NCBI RefSeq assembly: GCF_000147335.1 | Contig: NC_014501.1 | Coordinates: forward strand, 4,890,501-4,954,500 | Origin: Gloeothece verrucosa PCC 7822 | GTDB lineage: Bacteria > Cyanobacteriota > Cyanobacteriia > Cyanobacteriales > Microcystaceae | DNA: 64,000 nucleotides | Reading direction: 5' to 3' | Shown here: positions 44,362-53,389 of the stretch, piece by piece | Layout: each line of letters opens with the position of its first letter | How positions within the stretch are numbered: the stretch's first letter is position 1 | Position numbers and translations under genes: made by a program | Notes under the pieces: generated by a model | Seen by the model: the letters and a program-made list of their open reading frames with translations, nothing else | Database searches by the model: none | Told to the model about the DNA's origin: nothing

Positions 44362-45108
44362 TTAACAAATAAGATGATTATCCCAGTTTTCTAACGGGGG
44401 GCTATGTAAATTCATTCCGTAAGCTTGTTGTAAGTTTTCTGGTGTCATCACCTGCTGCGGCGTTCCGTCAGCAATTAGAGAGCGATTCAACAGCAAAAGA
44501 CGATCCAATTGAGTCATCGTCTGTCCCCAATCATGAATCGACACTAGCAAAATTTTTCCTTCTCTTTTGAGTTGAGCAAACACATCGAACATGATCATTT
44601 CTGTTTTTTGATCCACCCCAGTAAAGGGTTCATCTAAGAGAAAAATATCAGCCTCTTGCGCTAAAGCTCTGGCTAAAAATACTCGTTGTTGCTGCCCTCC
44701 TGATAACTCTCCGATGCGTCTAGAGCTTAACGAGAGCATTTCTACCTGTTCTAAGGCGGCTTTGACTTTTTGATCATCACTCGCTTTCGGTTTCTTAAAC
44801 CAACCGAGGTGACGAGTTCTCGACATCATGACCACATTCCACACGGTAATGGGAAAATCCCAATCAATCTGTGAACGCTGAGGTAGGTAGGCCACTCTTT
44901 CTAATTGCCGACACAACGGACAAGTACAATATTTCACTTGACCATTGACCATCGGAATTAATCCTAGCATGGCTTTGAACATCGTGCTTTTACCAGCCCC
45001 ATTCGGCCCTATCACTCCTACCAGTTGCCCCGGTTCAATACGGAAACTAACTTCCTCGAGTCCCCGCAATCCTCGGTAGTTAACGGCTAAATGCTCAACT
45101 TCTAACAT
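44362..45108 (-). CDS. Zn/Mn ABC transporter ATP-binding protein
   Basis: This 248-aa ATPase has Walker A GPNGAGKST (residues about 34-42), Q-loop YLPQRSQIDWDFPITV, ABC signature LSGGQQQR, Walker B IFLLDEPFTGVD and H-loop SIHD. The CTCPLCRQ motif is an unusual Cys pair between Walker A and the Q-loop that could bind metal. It is the first gene of the minus operon with the permease, and shares the operator region at 45137-45158 with the divergent binding-protein gene. Confidence 0.94.
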   Translation of the reverse strand: MLEVEHLAVNYRGLRGLEEVSFRIEPGQLVGVIGPNGAGKSTMFKAMLGLIPMVNGQVKYCTCPLCRQLERVAYLPQRSQIDWDFPITVWNVVMMSRTRHLGWFKKPKASDDQKVKAALEQVEMLSLSSRRIGELSGGQQQRVFLARALAQEADIFLLDEPFTGVDQKTEMIMFDVFAQLKREGKILLVSIHDWGQTMTQLDRLLLLNRSLIADGTPQQVMTPENLQQAYGMNLHSPPLENWDNHLIC

Positions 45109-45136
45109 GACAACTGATATTTAATTTAGTCTTGTA

Positions 45137-45158
45137 TGATAATGATAATCATTATACT
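45137..45158. promoter_or_regulatory. Fur/Zur-family operator between divergent metal-uptake genes
   Basis: A perfect 17-bp palindrome ATAATGATAATCATTAT at 45139-45155 lies in the 55-82 bp divergent gap. With its left flank it matches 18 of 19 bases of the classical Fur box (GATAATGATAATCATTATC). Cyanobacterial Zur sites have similar AT-rich dyads, so either regulator is possible; the gene content favours Zur. Confidence 0.75.
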
Positions 45159-45190
45159 TTAAAGTGTGTATCCTAGAGATAACAATCATT

Positions 45191-46198
45191 ATGAATATCT
45201 TCTCTAGACAAATTTGGCAAACTACAGGCGTTGTTTTGATAGCAGGGATGATGGCCAGTTGTGGCACATCTAATACAACTTATCAAGAGAATTCTAGTTC
45301 TAGTCTAACATCTCCTACCACTGGCAAAACTCCCTCAGTAGTAGTAACAACCACTGTAATTTGTGATCTAGCTAAGAGAATAGCCCAGGATAGCATTAAT
45401 CTAACCTGTCTGCTTAAACCCGGCATAGATGCTCATCTGTATCAACCTTTGCCAGAAGACCGCAGAGCCATTGAAAATGCGTCGCTGATTTTATACTCGG
45501 GTTATGGTTTAGAACCAGAACTCATTAAACTTATTAAAGCGGCTTCTAACCCTGCACCAAAAGTAGCCGTCGCCGAGGAAGCGGTGCCTAAGCCTTTATT
45601 AGGAGAAGAACATCATCACCAACAAGCCCAAGGTGAGCAACTGCCGGACCCTCATGTCTGGCATAATGCAGAAAATGGTGTGCAGATGGTAGAAGTCATT
45701 GAGAGTCATCTCGAGACATTACAACCAGCCAAAGCGGCTTTATATCATCAAAATGCTGAAAAGCTGAAGACGGAATTAATAAAAATCCACAATTGGATTA
45801 AAACTCAAATTGCTACAATTCCCCCAAATAACCGCCAATTAATCACCACACACGATGCACTAGGATACTATGGGAATGCCTATGGAATTCCGGTAGCAGG
45901 AGCATTACAAGGGTTAAGCACTGATGAAAAACCCACAGCCGCTAGAGTGAAAGAATTAGTAGATGAAGTTAAAGCGAGTCATGTCCCGACGATTTTTGCC
46001 GAAGTTGTGGTTAATCCTAAGCTGATTCAAGCTGTTGCTAGGGATGCTAGGGTGAAGATTGCACAACAGGAGCTATATTCTGATAGTTTAGGCGAACCGG
46101 GATCTAGTGGTGATAGTTACCCGAAAATGCTTATCAGCAATACTCAGACTATTTTAGAAGGGCTTGGGGGCAAATATGTTGCTTTTCCAGCCCAGTAA
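45191..46198 (+). CDS. Zn-type ABC transporter substrate-binding lipoprotein (ZnuA-like)
   Basis: This 335-aa protein from the ATG at 45191 starts with a lipoprotein signal (hydrophobic GVVLIAGMMASCG). The cluster A-1 fold is recognised by DAHLYQPLPEDRRAI, DPHVWHNAENG and TTHDALGYYGNAYG, whose His residues would bind the metal, with Asp or Glu late. A short acidic/His loop EEHHHQQAQGEQ (about residue 140) is typical of zinc-specific rather than manganese-specific proteins. A longer frame from a GTG at 45164 would precede the signal and is less likely. Confidence 0.88.
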   Translation: MNIFSRQIWQTTGVVLIAGMMASCGTSNTTYQENSSSSLTSPTTGKTPSVVVTTTVICDLAKRIAQDSINLTCLLKPGIDAHLYQPLPEDRRAIENASLILYSGYGLEPELIKLIKAASNPAPKVAVAEEAVPKPLLGEEHHHQQAQGEQLPDPHVWHNAENGVQMVEVIESHLETLQPAKAALYHQNAEKLKTELIKIHNWIKTQIATIPPNNRQLITTHDALGYYGNAYGIPVAGALQGLSTDEKPTAARVKELVDEVKASHVPTIFAEVVVNPKLIQAVARDARVKIAQQELYSDSLGEPGSSGDSYPKMLISNTQTILEGLGGKYVAFPAQ

Positions 46199-46205
46199 AA
46201 TTGTT

Positions 46206-47468
46206 TTACTTTAAACCCGGACGAGGTAAAGGAATGACTCGCTCATTCCAAGGTGCAAACCAAGGTAATAAAAGAAATCCGGGCAATGATGCCACAATCG
46301 ATAACAAAAAGAATAACGACCAACCCGTCTGTTGAGCAATTGCCCCGGCAGGAGCCACTAAAATGTCTCGACTAACAGCCATCAAACTAGATAGTAGAGC
46401 AAATTGGGTTGCTGAAAAGCGAGGATTACACAGACTCATCAAAAAAGCGACAAAGCCGGCTGTGGCTATTCCCCCACAAAAATTTTCAATATTAATCGCT
46501 AACACCATCGTTGTAGAATCTTTACCCACAAGGGAAAGAACCCAATAAGCCGCATTACTGAGGGCTTGCAGTCCACCAAAAACCCACAGAGAACGGTTAA
46601 TTCCTAACTGAGTAACCATTACGCCGCCCAATAAAGCACCCACAATGGTGGCTAAAAGTCCCATTCCTCCTTGAATAGTACCTATATAGGCTTGACTAAA
46701 GCCAGTTTGGATTAAAAAAGGGGTAGCCATATTGTTAATCAGGCCATCTCCGAAGCGATAGAAGATAATAAACAAGAGAATGATACCCGCTTGGAGCCAA
46801 CCCTTACGCCGAAAAAATTCTTTAAAGGGTAAAACCACAGCTTTAGCAAGAGTCGAAGGAGGACGAGTTTTAAGCTTTTGTTCTGGTGCTAAAAAGGTGG
46901 GAATAATACAGAGTGCCATTAACCCGGCTAAACATAAATAAACCCCTTGCCAAGGGATTTGATCCGCTAAAATAAAAGCTAATGAGCCAATAATTAACAG
47001 TCCTATTCGATAGCCTAAAACCCATACTGATGCACCGGCTCCCTCTTCTTCTTCTCCTTCTAAGATATCGGTACGATAAGCATCACAAGCGATATCTTGA
47101 CTAGCACTTAAAAAAGCAATTAGAAAGGCGTTAATGGCGATCAGTTGTAGAGATTGTCGTGGCTGTTGCAAAGCCATCAAAGCAATAGCAAAGGTTAACC
47201 CAATTTGTGTCAGTAATATCCATCCGCGACGGCGACCCAAAAAAGGCGGGATATAGCGATCTAATAGCGGCGACCAAAGAAATTTAAGAGAATAGGGTAA
47301 GGTTACTAAACTAAATAGACCTATGGATTTGAGGTCAACTTTTTCCAGGGTCATCCAAGCTTGTAGAGTGCGGCTGGTTAAAAATAAAGGCAAACCAGAA
47401 GCAATTCCCAAGAACAGAAGGGATGCCATCTTACGATTAAAAAAGACTTTTAGAGGAGAGATGGTCAT
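46206..47468 (-). CDS. MFS transporter, AmpG-like
   Basis: This 420-aa protein has 12 predicted helices and motifs of the AmpG subfamily: FLGIASGLPLFLTSRTLQAW near the start, RRRGWILLTQIG in the first cytosolic loop, and SASQDIACDAYRTDIL. AmpG imports anhydromuropeptides for cell-wall recycling, but cyanobacterial members are of unproven substrate. It ends 7 bp from the convergent znuA-like gene. Confidence 0.87.
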   Translation of the reverse strand: MTISPLKVFFNRKMASLLFLGIASGLPLFLTSRTLQAWMTLEKVDLKSIGLFSLVTLPYSLKFLWSPLLDRYIPPFLGRRRGWILLTQIGLTFAIALMALQQPRQSLQLIAINAFLIAFLSASQDIACDAYRTDILEGEEEEGAGASVWVLGYRIGLLIIGSLAFILADQIPWQGVYLCLAGLMALCIIPTFLAPEQKLKTRPPSTLAKAVVLPFKEFFRRKGWLQAGIILLFIIFYRFGDGLINNMATPFLIQTGFSQAYIGTIQGGMGLLATIVGALLGGVMVTQLGINRSLWVFGGLQALSNAAYWVLSLVGKDSTTMVLAINIENFCGGIATAGFVAFLMSLCNPRFSATQFALLSSLMAVSRDILVAPAGAIAQQTGWSLFFLLSIVASLPGFLLLPWFAPWNERVIPLPRPGLK

Positions 47469-47682
47469 TAAATTTTTATTTTATATCAGTGGCAGTTTAA
47501 AATAAAATATAAAGCCAAAGGAGCTTAGAGGCAACCCGACTTAATAGTTATGGCTTAAAACTCTTGATTAAGTTGCCTAAAATATAGTCTTATTTAGTGC
47601 GGTTAAAGTTCCTGAGAACAATTTTTGAGACGTTGCATAAGGATTTTTTCATAAATTACAGACTTGAACTAATTTATTTATT

Positions 47683-48057
47683 CTATTTAAAAGCAATCAT
47701 TCTCATGGGCGGCGATTCTAATAATCCTATAATTTGTAGAGATGGTTTAAGATTGAGGAGGTGTAAAAATACGGCTTCGACACTGAGTCCGGCTGTTTGA
47801 GTTGTTTTTAAAGCTAACTGTGCGGGAAGATTCAGAAATAGTACATAATTATCTTGAGCAACAATACAGGGTTTACGGTTGGTAGAGGCTAAATATTTAA
47901 GAATTTGAAGTTTACAGGCTCTTATGGCTTCTTCGCTGGATAATCCGTAAACCTTTGGCGTAGAGGCTCGATTACTGATGGCAATAGCACTGTAGAGTCC
48001 GTTGCTCTCTCTGGCGGTGATGGTGAAGCCTTGAAAAAATGTTTTTGTTGCTTTCAT
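47683..48057 (-). CDS. Conserved hypothetical protein
   Basis: This 124-aa protein has no signal peptide or membrane helix. Its N-terminus (FFQGFTITARESNGLYSAIA) looks like a small beta-sheet domain similar to HicB-type antitoxins (the partially conserved LSSEEAIRACKLQILKYL helix), but a DNA-binding tail is missing. A Met-rich, basic C-terminus ends the protein. No operon partners; the gap 47469-47682 contains only a weak inverted repeat. Confidence 0.45.
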   Translation of the reverse strand: MKATKTFFQGFTITARESNGLYSAIAISNRASTPKVYGLSSEEAIRACKLQILKYLASTNRKPCIVAQDNYVLFLNLPAQLALKTTQTAGLSVEAVFLHLLNLKPSLQIIGLLESPPMRMIAFK

Positions 48058-48529
48058 AAGCGGAATGTTAGTAGAATTTATCTTTTATCTTTAGTATTCC
48101 CATTTCAGGGTCAATAATTTGTATATCGGAAGTTATAGAACAGATTAACTAACCCCCGCCAACCACTATAGTATCAGTTCCGTTCAGCATTTTGTTGCCA
48201 TCGAGGCACTGATCTAGTTTTGTTGATGAGTTTTTCAGTAACCGTTATTTTTTTCTAGAAAAGGGCGGCTAAATCTATGACAGTATGGCAAAACTTTTTA
48301 ATAATAACTATTCATCACTTCACAGAAACTAGAAAGGTTTTCGGAAAATTTTTTTATATCTCTCAAGAAAAATTTAGCTCGACTTTCCCATAGCTGAGTT
48401 TTTGCAGTACCATAATAGCTGTAATTCTTGAAATTTCAAGGTTCTAGCCCTTTGACTAGACTCGAGTATTTCTCTAGTAAAGCTCTAGTTAGAGGGGTTC
48501 AAATAATTATTTTAGAGCTTTATTCTCTC
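48058..48529. other. 472-bp gap with no recognisable gene
   Basis: This divergent region between the hypothetical gene and the histidine-phosphatase gene is AT-rich. An open extension of the phosphatase frame runs back to 48428, but it has no ribosome site and lies before the conserved RHG start. I see no hairpin, repeat or RNA gene that I can support; promoters for both flanks must lie here. Confidence 0.4.
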
Positions 48530-49171
48530 ATGGTCAATCAAACTGTTTGGATCGCTAGACACGGAAACCGCTTAGACTTTGTTAACCCTGAATGGTTCAA
48601 TACAGCTATCAGGCGCTATGATCCCCCCTTATCTGAAGATGGAATTATCCAAGCCCAACAACTAGGACAACGTTTAAAATCAGAAAATATCGCTCATATT
48701 TTTGCATCCCCCTTTTTAAGAACCATCCAAACAGCCAACCAAGTCGCCGAAGCTTTGGATTTACCCATTAAACTCGAAGCCGGACTGAGTGAATGGCTAA
48801 ATCCTGCATGGATGACGGAAGCCCCCCAAACCCACCCTAAAGAATTATTACAATTAGAGTATCCTCGGATTGATTGGCGCTATACCTCTCGCGTTATTCC
48901 CCAGTATCCCGAAAGCGAAGAAACCATGATGCGGCGCAGCGCAGAAACAGCCAGACAATTAGTAACACAATTCAGCGAAGATATTTTATTAGTGGGTCAT
49001 GGTGCATCAGTTTTAGGGGCAACTTGGGGATTAGTTGAGGGGAATCCTCAGATTCAAGCGTCTTTATGCTGCTTAGTTAAAATAGTCCGTAATACTCATA
49101 CCTGGGAAATGCTTTTAAAAGGAGATACATCTCATTTGAGTCAAACCGAAGTCATTGTTAGATTTAATTAA
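48530..49171 (+). CDS. Histidine phosphatase family protein
   Basis: From the ATG at 48530 this encodes 213 aa with the family start VWIARHGNRLD (the catalytic RHG), then PLSEDGIIQAQQLGQRL, the FASPFLRTIQTA segment (second Arg), and the C-terminal VGHGASVLG with the second His. Phosphoglycerate mutase-like phosphatases remove phosphate from sugars, nucleotides or phosphoproteins; substrate unknown. A longer frame from 48428 would put 34 unrelated residues before the barrel and is rejected. Confidence 0.88.
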   Translation: MVNQTVWIARHGNRLDFVNPEWFNTAIRRYDPPLSEDGIIQAQQLGQRLKSENIAHIFASPFLRTIQTANQVAEALDLPIKLEAGLSEWLNPAWMTEAPQTHPKELLQLEYPRIDWRYTSRVIPQYPESEETMMRRSAETARQLVTQFSEDILLVGHGASVLGATWGLVEGNPQIQASLCCLVKIVRNTHTWEMLLKGDTSHLSQTEVIVRFN

Positions 49172-49322
49172 ATGGTAGCGGCAGTGCCCCCGTGCCTGCC
49201 CCTCTAAGTTTGAACAAATGATAGCTATACTAGACAGATAAAGCCATAAAAAATTACTAACTTAAAGCCACTCTGCTTAAAAGCCGCAGTTATCGAACCG
49301 TTAAATCAATAAGCGAATAAAG

Positions 49323-50084
49323 ATGTTACCAACAGACACACAAACTTCCGAACATGATTACACCCCTTATCTAGATGAAATACCCGATGAAGTGGAGATG
49401 TCTATCTTCGATCATCTCGAAGAACTGCGAATGCGGATCTTTTATGCTTTAATTGCTGTGCTTGTTGGAGTCATCGGGTGTTTTATTTTTGTTAGACCTC
49501 TAGTTCAAATCCTAGAAATGCCGGCCCAAGGGGTAAAATTTCTTCAACTCGCCCCAGGTGAATTCTTTTTTGTTTCTTTAAAAGTCGCTGGATATAGTGG
49601 AATAGTGGTAGCGAGTCCCTTTATTCTCTATCAAGTTATTCAATTTGTTTTACCCGGACTGACTCGTCGAGAACGTGGTTTACTCGGACCAGTGGTATTA
49701 GGATCGAGTATTCTTTTCTTTGCGGGACTGGTTTTTGCCTATGTTGCCCTTATTCCTGCCGCCCTCAAATTTTTTATTAGTTATGGCGCTGATCTGGTAG
49801 AACAATCTTGGTCTATTGATAAATATTTTGAATTTGTTCTGTTGTTATTATTTAGTACAGGATTAGCCTTTCAAATACCTGTAATTCAGTTAATCTTGGG
49901 CTATTTAAACATTGTCTCATCGGCGAAAATGCTCTCAGGTTGGCGCTATGTAATTTTAGCAGGGGTAATTTTAGGCGCTGTCTTAACCCCATCCACTGAT
50001 CCTTTAACTCAGTCTCTGTTAGCGGGTGCTGTTTTGGGGCTATATTTTGGTGGGATCGGTATGGTTAAACTGACGGGTCATTAG
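49323..50084 (+). CDS. tatC: Twin-arginine translocase subunit TatC
   Basis: This 253-aa membrane protein has six predicted helices and the conserved TatC features: MSIFDHLEELRMRIFYALI at the first helix, FFVSLKVAGYSGIVVASPFILYQ, and F..GL.FEIP-like FSTGLAFQIPVIQL. It recognises RR signal peptides and, with TatA/B, exports folded proteins over thylakoid and plasma membranes. The start at 49323 gives a 20-residue acidic N-terminus before the first helix, as usual in cyanobacteria. TatA is not adjacent. Confidence 0.96.
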   Translation: MLPTDTQTSEHDYTPYLDEIPDEVEMSIFDHLEELRMRIFYALIAVLVGVIGCFIFVRPLVQILEMPAQGVKFLQLAPGEFFFVSLKVAGYSGIVVASPFILYQVIQFVLPGLTRRERGLLGPVVLGSSILFFAGLVFAYVALIPAALKFFISYGADLVEQSWSIDKYFEFVLLLLFSTGLAFQIPVIQLILGYLNIVSSAKMLSGWRYVILAGVILGAVLTPSTDPLTQSLLAGAVLGLYFGGIGMVKLTGH

Positions 50085-50111
50085 ATCCCACCTCCTTGCT
50101 GTTATCTGCTG

Positions 50112-50687
50112 TTAATAAGAGGGTTCATTGCCGGGTTTCCATTTGATATTACAACCAATACTGGGTTTTTGATCAGGACCGACGGGTTTACCTGCCAAAA
50201 CCGCCTCAATAGCTGCCCGTAAATCTTTGCCGCTTACGGGTTTATTATTACCAGGACGACTATCATCAAGTTGTCCTCGATAAACTAATTTTCGCTTCCG
50301 ATCAAATAGGAAAAAGTCGGGAGTACAAGCGGCTGTATAAGCTTTGGCTATTGCTTGAGTTTCATCATAGCAAAAAGGAAAATTAAAGCCTAATTCCTGG
50401 GCCATTGCTTTAAGTTTTTCGGGGGAGTCATTGGGATAGTTAGCGACATCATTGGCACTAATAGCTACAAGGCCTAACCCTTTTTGGCTGTAGTCTTGAC
50501 CTAATTTGGCTAATTCTTCTTTAACGTGCTTAACAAAGGGACAATGTTGACAGATAAACATCACCAAAAGCCCTTGTTTATCTTCAAATGTTTTTAAAGA
50601 AATGGTTTTCCCAGACACCGTATCGGGTAGTTGAAAGTCGGGTGCTGTAGTCCCTAGCGTTAACATTGTTGACTCAGTGAGTGCCAT
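50112..50687 (-). CDS. Thioredoxin-family redoxin (AhpC/TSA-like)
   Basis: This 191-aa protein has a peroxiredoxin/redoxin fold: TAPDFQLPDTVSGKTISLK, the active-site region VMFICQHCPFVKHVKEEL (Cys-x-x-Cys-like HCPF), and the C-terminal DDSRPGN and GKPVGPDQKPSIGCNIKW with a further Cys. Such proteins are thiol-dependent reductases. Its start lies about 20 bp from the right end of a TnpB element that is transcribed in the same direction, so promoter and leader of this gene may now come from the element. Confidence 0.82.
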   Translation of the reverse strand: MALTESTMLTLGTTAPDFQLPDTVSGKTISLKTFEDKQGLLVMFICQHCPFVKHVKEELAKLGQDYSQKGLGLVAISANDVANYPNDSPEKLKAMAQELGFNFPFCYDETQAIAKAYTAACTPDFFLFDRKRKLVYRGQLDDSRPGNNKPVSGKDLRAAIEAVLAGKPVGPDQKPSIGCNIKWKPGNEPSY

Positions 50688-50699
50688 TTATTTAGTCCT

Positions 50700-50930
50700 G
50701 TGGCTGTTGACATTCTCCTCACCGTGAACGGTGAGGATTCAAAACTTCCGTTGTGCTGCTGCTTCTCAAAAGAGCAGAAGTTTTTTCTCTGATTGACTCG
50801 TCTGTACGGGATAGAGAAAGCGTCTGAGTCGTGGACTCTGCTAACCAATCAGCGAAGCTTAACTGACCGTTCTCTAACCTATTAAATTTAGGAGGAATCA
50901 ATCTAGGGTTGCCAATACCCTTAGCTTCAG
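50700..50930 (-). ncRNA. Candidate omega (reRNA) of the TnpB element
   Basis: TnpB elements express a guide-like RNA that overlaps the 3' end of tnpB and runs to the element end. Here, downstream of tnpB on the same strand, a 9-bp hairpin CCTCACCGT/TCACGGTGAGG-like stem (50716-50737 with loop TGAA) marks the right end, in the position where omega RNA ends its scaffold. The guide would be taken from flanking bases beyond the hairpin, inside or before the redoxin gene. Extent is a rough estimate. Confidence 0.45.
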
Positions 50931-52490
50931 AACATTCCAACCCTTCGCCCGCTCAGGGCGAGGCTTTTACCCTGAATATATAATCCTGAAACTAACCGAG
51001 GTCTTTCAACCAACGGCTTTCCTTTCAAAGAGACTAAATCGTAACGGGACAAGAATTTAAGACCTATATTAACCGAGGCATTTCTGTCTGCATCTCCTCG
51101 ATGAAGAGGGTTAGCTAAACAAGTAAAATTATCGGCTCCCACTCGGTAGTTACCAATCGGTTCATCGGCATGATGCCGACTAACCCATTCCCCACAACAA
51201 GCGCATAATCTTGATGTATTGGCAGGATTTACCCGACTTGTAATAATACCATTGGTAAAGGCTTTATACTTAGTGTAATCAAAGATTTTTGACTTTAACC
51301 AATAAGCTCTTTTCTGATTTTGTTTATGGCTATATTTGCCTTTTTGAGGTTTTAAATTTCCCAAATGTTCAAAGACTATGACGTTAGCTCCTTGACTTGT
51401 AGCCCAATCGACAATTCTACGGCTGATTCGATGAGCCTCATAATCTTGTATCTGCTTAATCTTGTCCCATTTATGACGACTGTGACCCGAAGAGATAATG
51501 CCAGTTTTAGAATAGCTTTTAGCTATCTTTCCTAATAATCGCTTCCTACGGCTTTGCAGATAGCTACCTCCTTTGATAAATTTAGTAGCTAATGCCTTAC
51601 CGTCGCTATTGAGAAGAGTAAAAACGGCTAATTTATCTCCCATGTTCAGGTCAACTGCAACGATTTTAAAGTCTTTCTTTTTAGTTTGTACCTCCAATTT
51701 TTTAGGATAGTTAAAGTTTTCTTTTTCAAGGGGAATATGTAGCCTAGGCTTATTTCCCTTAACAACTACAGTAGGGGATAAAGCTTTCCAGTTATCGGGT
51801 AAATCTCTACCACTTATTTTATACTTTACCCAAGTCCAAGAAGTTCCCGTCCATAAATTCAAAAGAAGTTCATTCTCAACACCTGTTCCTTTCCAAGCCC
51901 CTTTATAGAACTGTACGCTGAAGTTATATTTACGAGTAAGTAAAGGAGGACGATGAGCGAATTTTTTACCTTTAAGAGTTGCCTTGTTTTTCTGTTTCTC
52001 CCATCTTTGTCGATGACTATGCCAAGATTGATAAACACCATAAGCCTTTTTAATGGCGGCACGTCTTAACATTGCTGGAATAGACCAAGGCAAAGGATAA
52101 GGAACACACGGATGCTTTTTATTACTGATAGTTAATCTTTCAAAAACCGAATATAAGTCGTCGGAATGAGTATTTAACAAGTTGGGATGAGTAGATAAAA
52201 CTCGGACATAAAATTCAACGACTTGATTAAACAAGACCTTTGTCCTCGCCAGCCATTCTAGTTTACGGGGAGTTAACTCTCGTTTAATTGTTTTCGTTGG
52301 TTTAGCCATTTATTTTAACTAACTCTTAGATTATTTTAGCATCAAATAACCATAAATAGCACAAATTAAAAATTTAAAATTAAAAATTATTAAAATTATT
52401 AAGCCAACCTTAAAAAGAATTATTATCTAGAGAGCTTGGTTAAAAACTTGCCTTAAAGTCCCCCTAGAAGGGGGAGGCTTGTACCCAAAA
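50706..52490 (-). mobile_element. IS200/IS605-type TnpB-only element (IS1341-like)
   Basis: The element consists of tnpB with a subterminal hairpin at its right end (50716-50737) and a 6-bp hairpin CCCCCT/AGGGGG (52460-52474) upstream. No tnpA is present, so it is non-autonomous. Ends are approximate because no target duplication is expected for this family. It separates the redoxin gene from the HAD-hydrolase gene and lies just upstream of the redoxin start. Confidence 0.6.
50927..52309 (-). CDS. tnpB: TnpB RNA-guided nuclease (IS605 family)
   Basis: This 460-aa TnpB has an N-terminal helix-turn-helix and basic region, a RuvC-like nuclease with Asp220 (AVDLNMGDK), Glu314 (VFEHLGNL) and Asp406/408 (DADRNASVNIG), and a zinc finger with CACC (369-372) and Cys397. 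All catalytic residues are present, so it looks active. TnpB cuts DNA next to a short motif guided by omega RNA, helping the element persist. Length is at the upper end of the family. The gene overlaps its candidate omega RNA at the 3' end. Confidence 0.94.
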   Translation of the reverse strand: MAKPTKTIKRELTPRKLEWLARTKVLFNQVVEFYVRVLSTHPNLLNTHSDDLYSVFERLTISNKKHPCVPYPLPWSIPAMLRRAAIKKAYGVYQSWHSHRQRWEKQKNKATLKGKKFAHRPPLLTRKYNFSVQFYKGAWKGTGVENELLLNLWTGTSWTWVKYKISGRDLPDNWKALSPTVVVKGNKPRLHIPLEKENFNYPKKLEVQTKKKDFKIVAVDLNMGDKLAVFTLLNSDGKALATKFIKGGSYLQSRRKRLLGKIAKSYSKTGIISSGHSRHKWDKIKQIQDYEAHRISRRIVDWATSQGANVIVFEHLGNLKPQKGKYSHKQNQKRAYWLKSKIFDYTKYKAFTNGIITSRVNPANTSRLCACCGEWVSRHHADEPIGNYRVGADNFTCLANPLHRGDADRNASVNIGLKFLSRYDLVSLKGKPLVERPRLVSGLYIQGKSLALSGRRVGMF

Positions 52491-52578
52491 TTTCCGGTCA
52501 ATATTTATTTTATTAGTATTAGTTATACGTTAGAGCGTCTTTTTCCTATCCCTTCCTCCTTCCCCTACTCCCTGTGCT

Positions 52579-53250
52579 TTAACCATCAACCAATAACATC
52601 TCTAAACAATCATCATTACAACATTCTACTGCTCCGATTAATTGATAAGGATAATTAATTAAAGCATCGGGTTCATATTTGGCTAAAGCTTCAGGGTCAT
52701 TAAATCCCCATCCCACAGCAATCACTTTAATATGACTGGCTTTAGCTGATTGAATATCTCTTGTTTCATCTCCTACATAAACAATTTCATCGCGGCTAAA
52801 ATTATATTTTTTGATAATTTGATTAATGACTTTATGTTTTCCAAATAAATTTGTGCCTGAATAAACAAAATCAAAAAGGCTATCTAATTGATTGTTTTCT
52901 AAAAAACATTGAACATTTGCTTGGTCATTAGAAGTGACAATTCCTAAAATATATCCTTTTTTATGCAATTGTATTAAACAAGATTTTAATCCAGAAAAAA
53001 TGCTTAGATCACTAATAATTTTACTTAATTCTGTTTTAACTCTTTTTAATAAAAAAGGGATTTGAATGAGAGAAATTTCTGACTGTTGCACGATTTCCCT
53101 CGAACTGAGTTTTTTCAACCGAGCCAAATCTTCTGGCGTAAGAGGCTTATATCCAAATTCTTTAGACAAATCATTGACAATCTCTACAAAAGCATTATAA
53201 GTGTCAGCAATTGTCCCGTCAAAATCAAAAATAATTACTTTTACTACCAT
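52579..53250 (-). CDS. HAD-family hydrolase (phosphoglycolate phosphatase-like)
   Basis: This 223-aa protein shows HAD motifs: DFDGTIADT (nucleophile and acid Asp, residues 9-17), a later VTSND (motif II, Thr/Ser), Lys in FGKHKVINQI (motif III), and YVGDETRDIQSAK (motif IV). The helical cap lies at about 20-85. Similar proteins dephosphorylate 2-phosphoglycolate or other small phosphates. Monocistronic between the TnpB element and queG. Confidence 0.87.
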   Translation of the reverse strand: MVVKVIIFDFDGTIADTYNAFVEIVNDLSKEFGYKPLTPEDLARLKKLSSREIVQQSEISLIQIPFLLKRVKTELSKIISDLSIFSGLKSCLIQLHKKGYILGIVTSNDQANVQCFLENNQLDSLFDFVYSGTNLFGKHKVINQIIKKYNFSRDEIVYVGDETRDIQSAKASHIKVIAVGWGFNDPEALAKYEPDALINYPYQLIGAVECCNDDCLEMLLVDG

Positions 53251-53389
53251 TGTTGATCCTTTGCCAGAAGATAGTGGACAAGTTGATTATCAGTCTTAAA
53301 CTTGAAAATATGAATTTAATCGGGATTTTTCAAGACTCATTGGGGATAATCAGCCGCTAAGAACATTTCTACCTCATCCGAAACATCCT

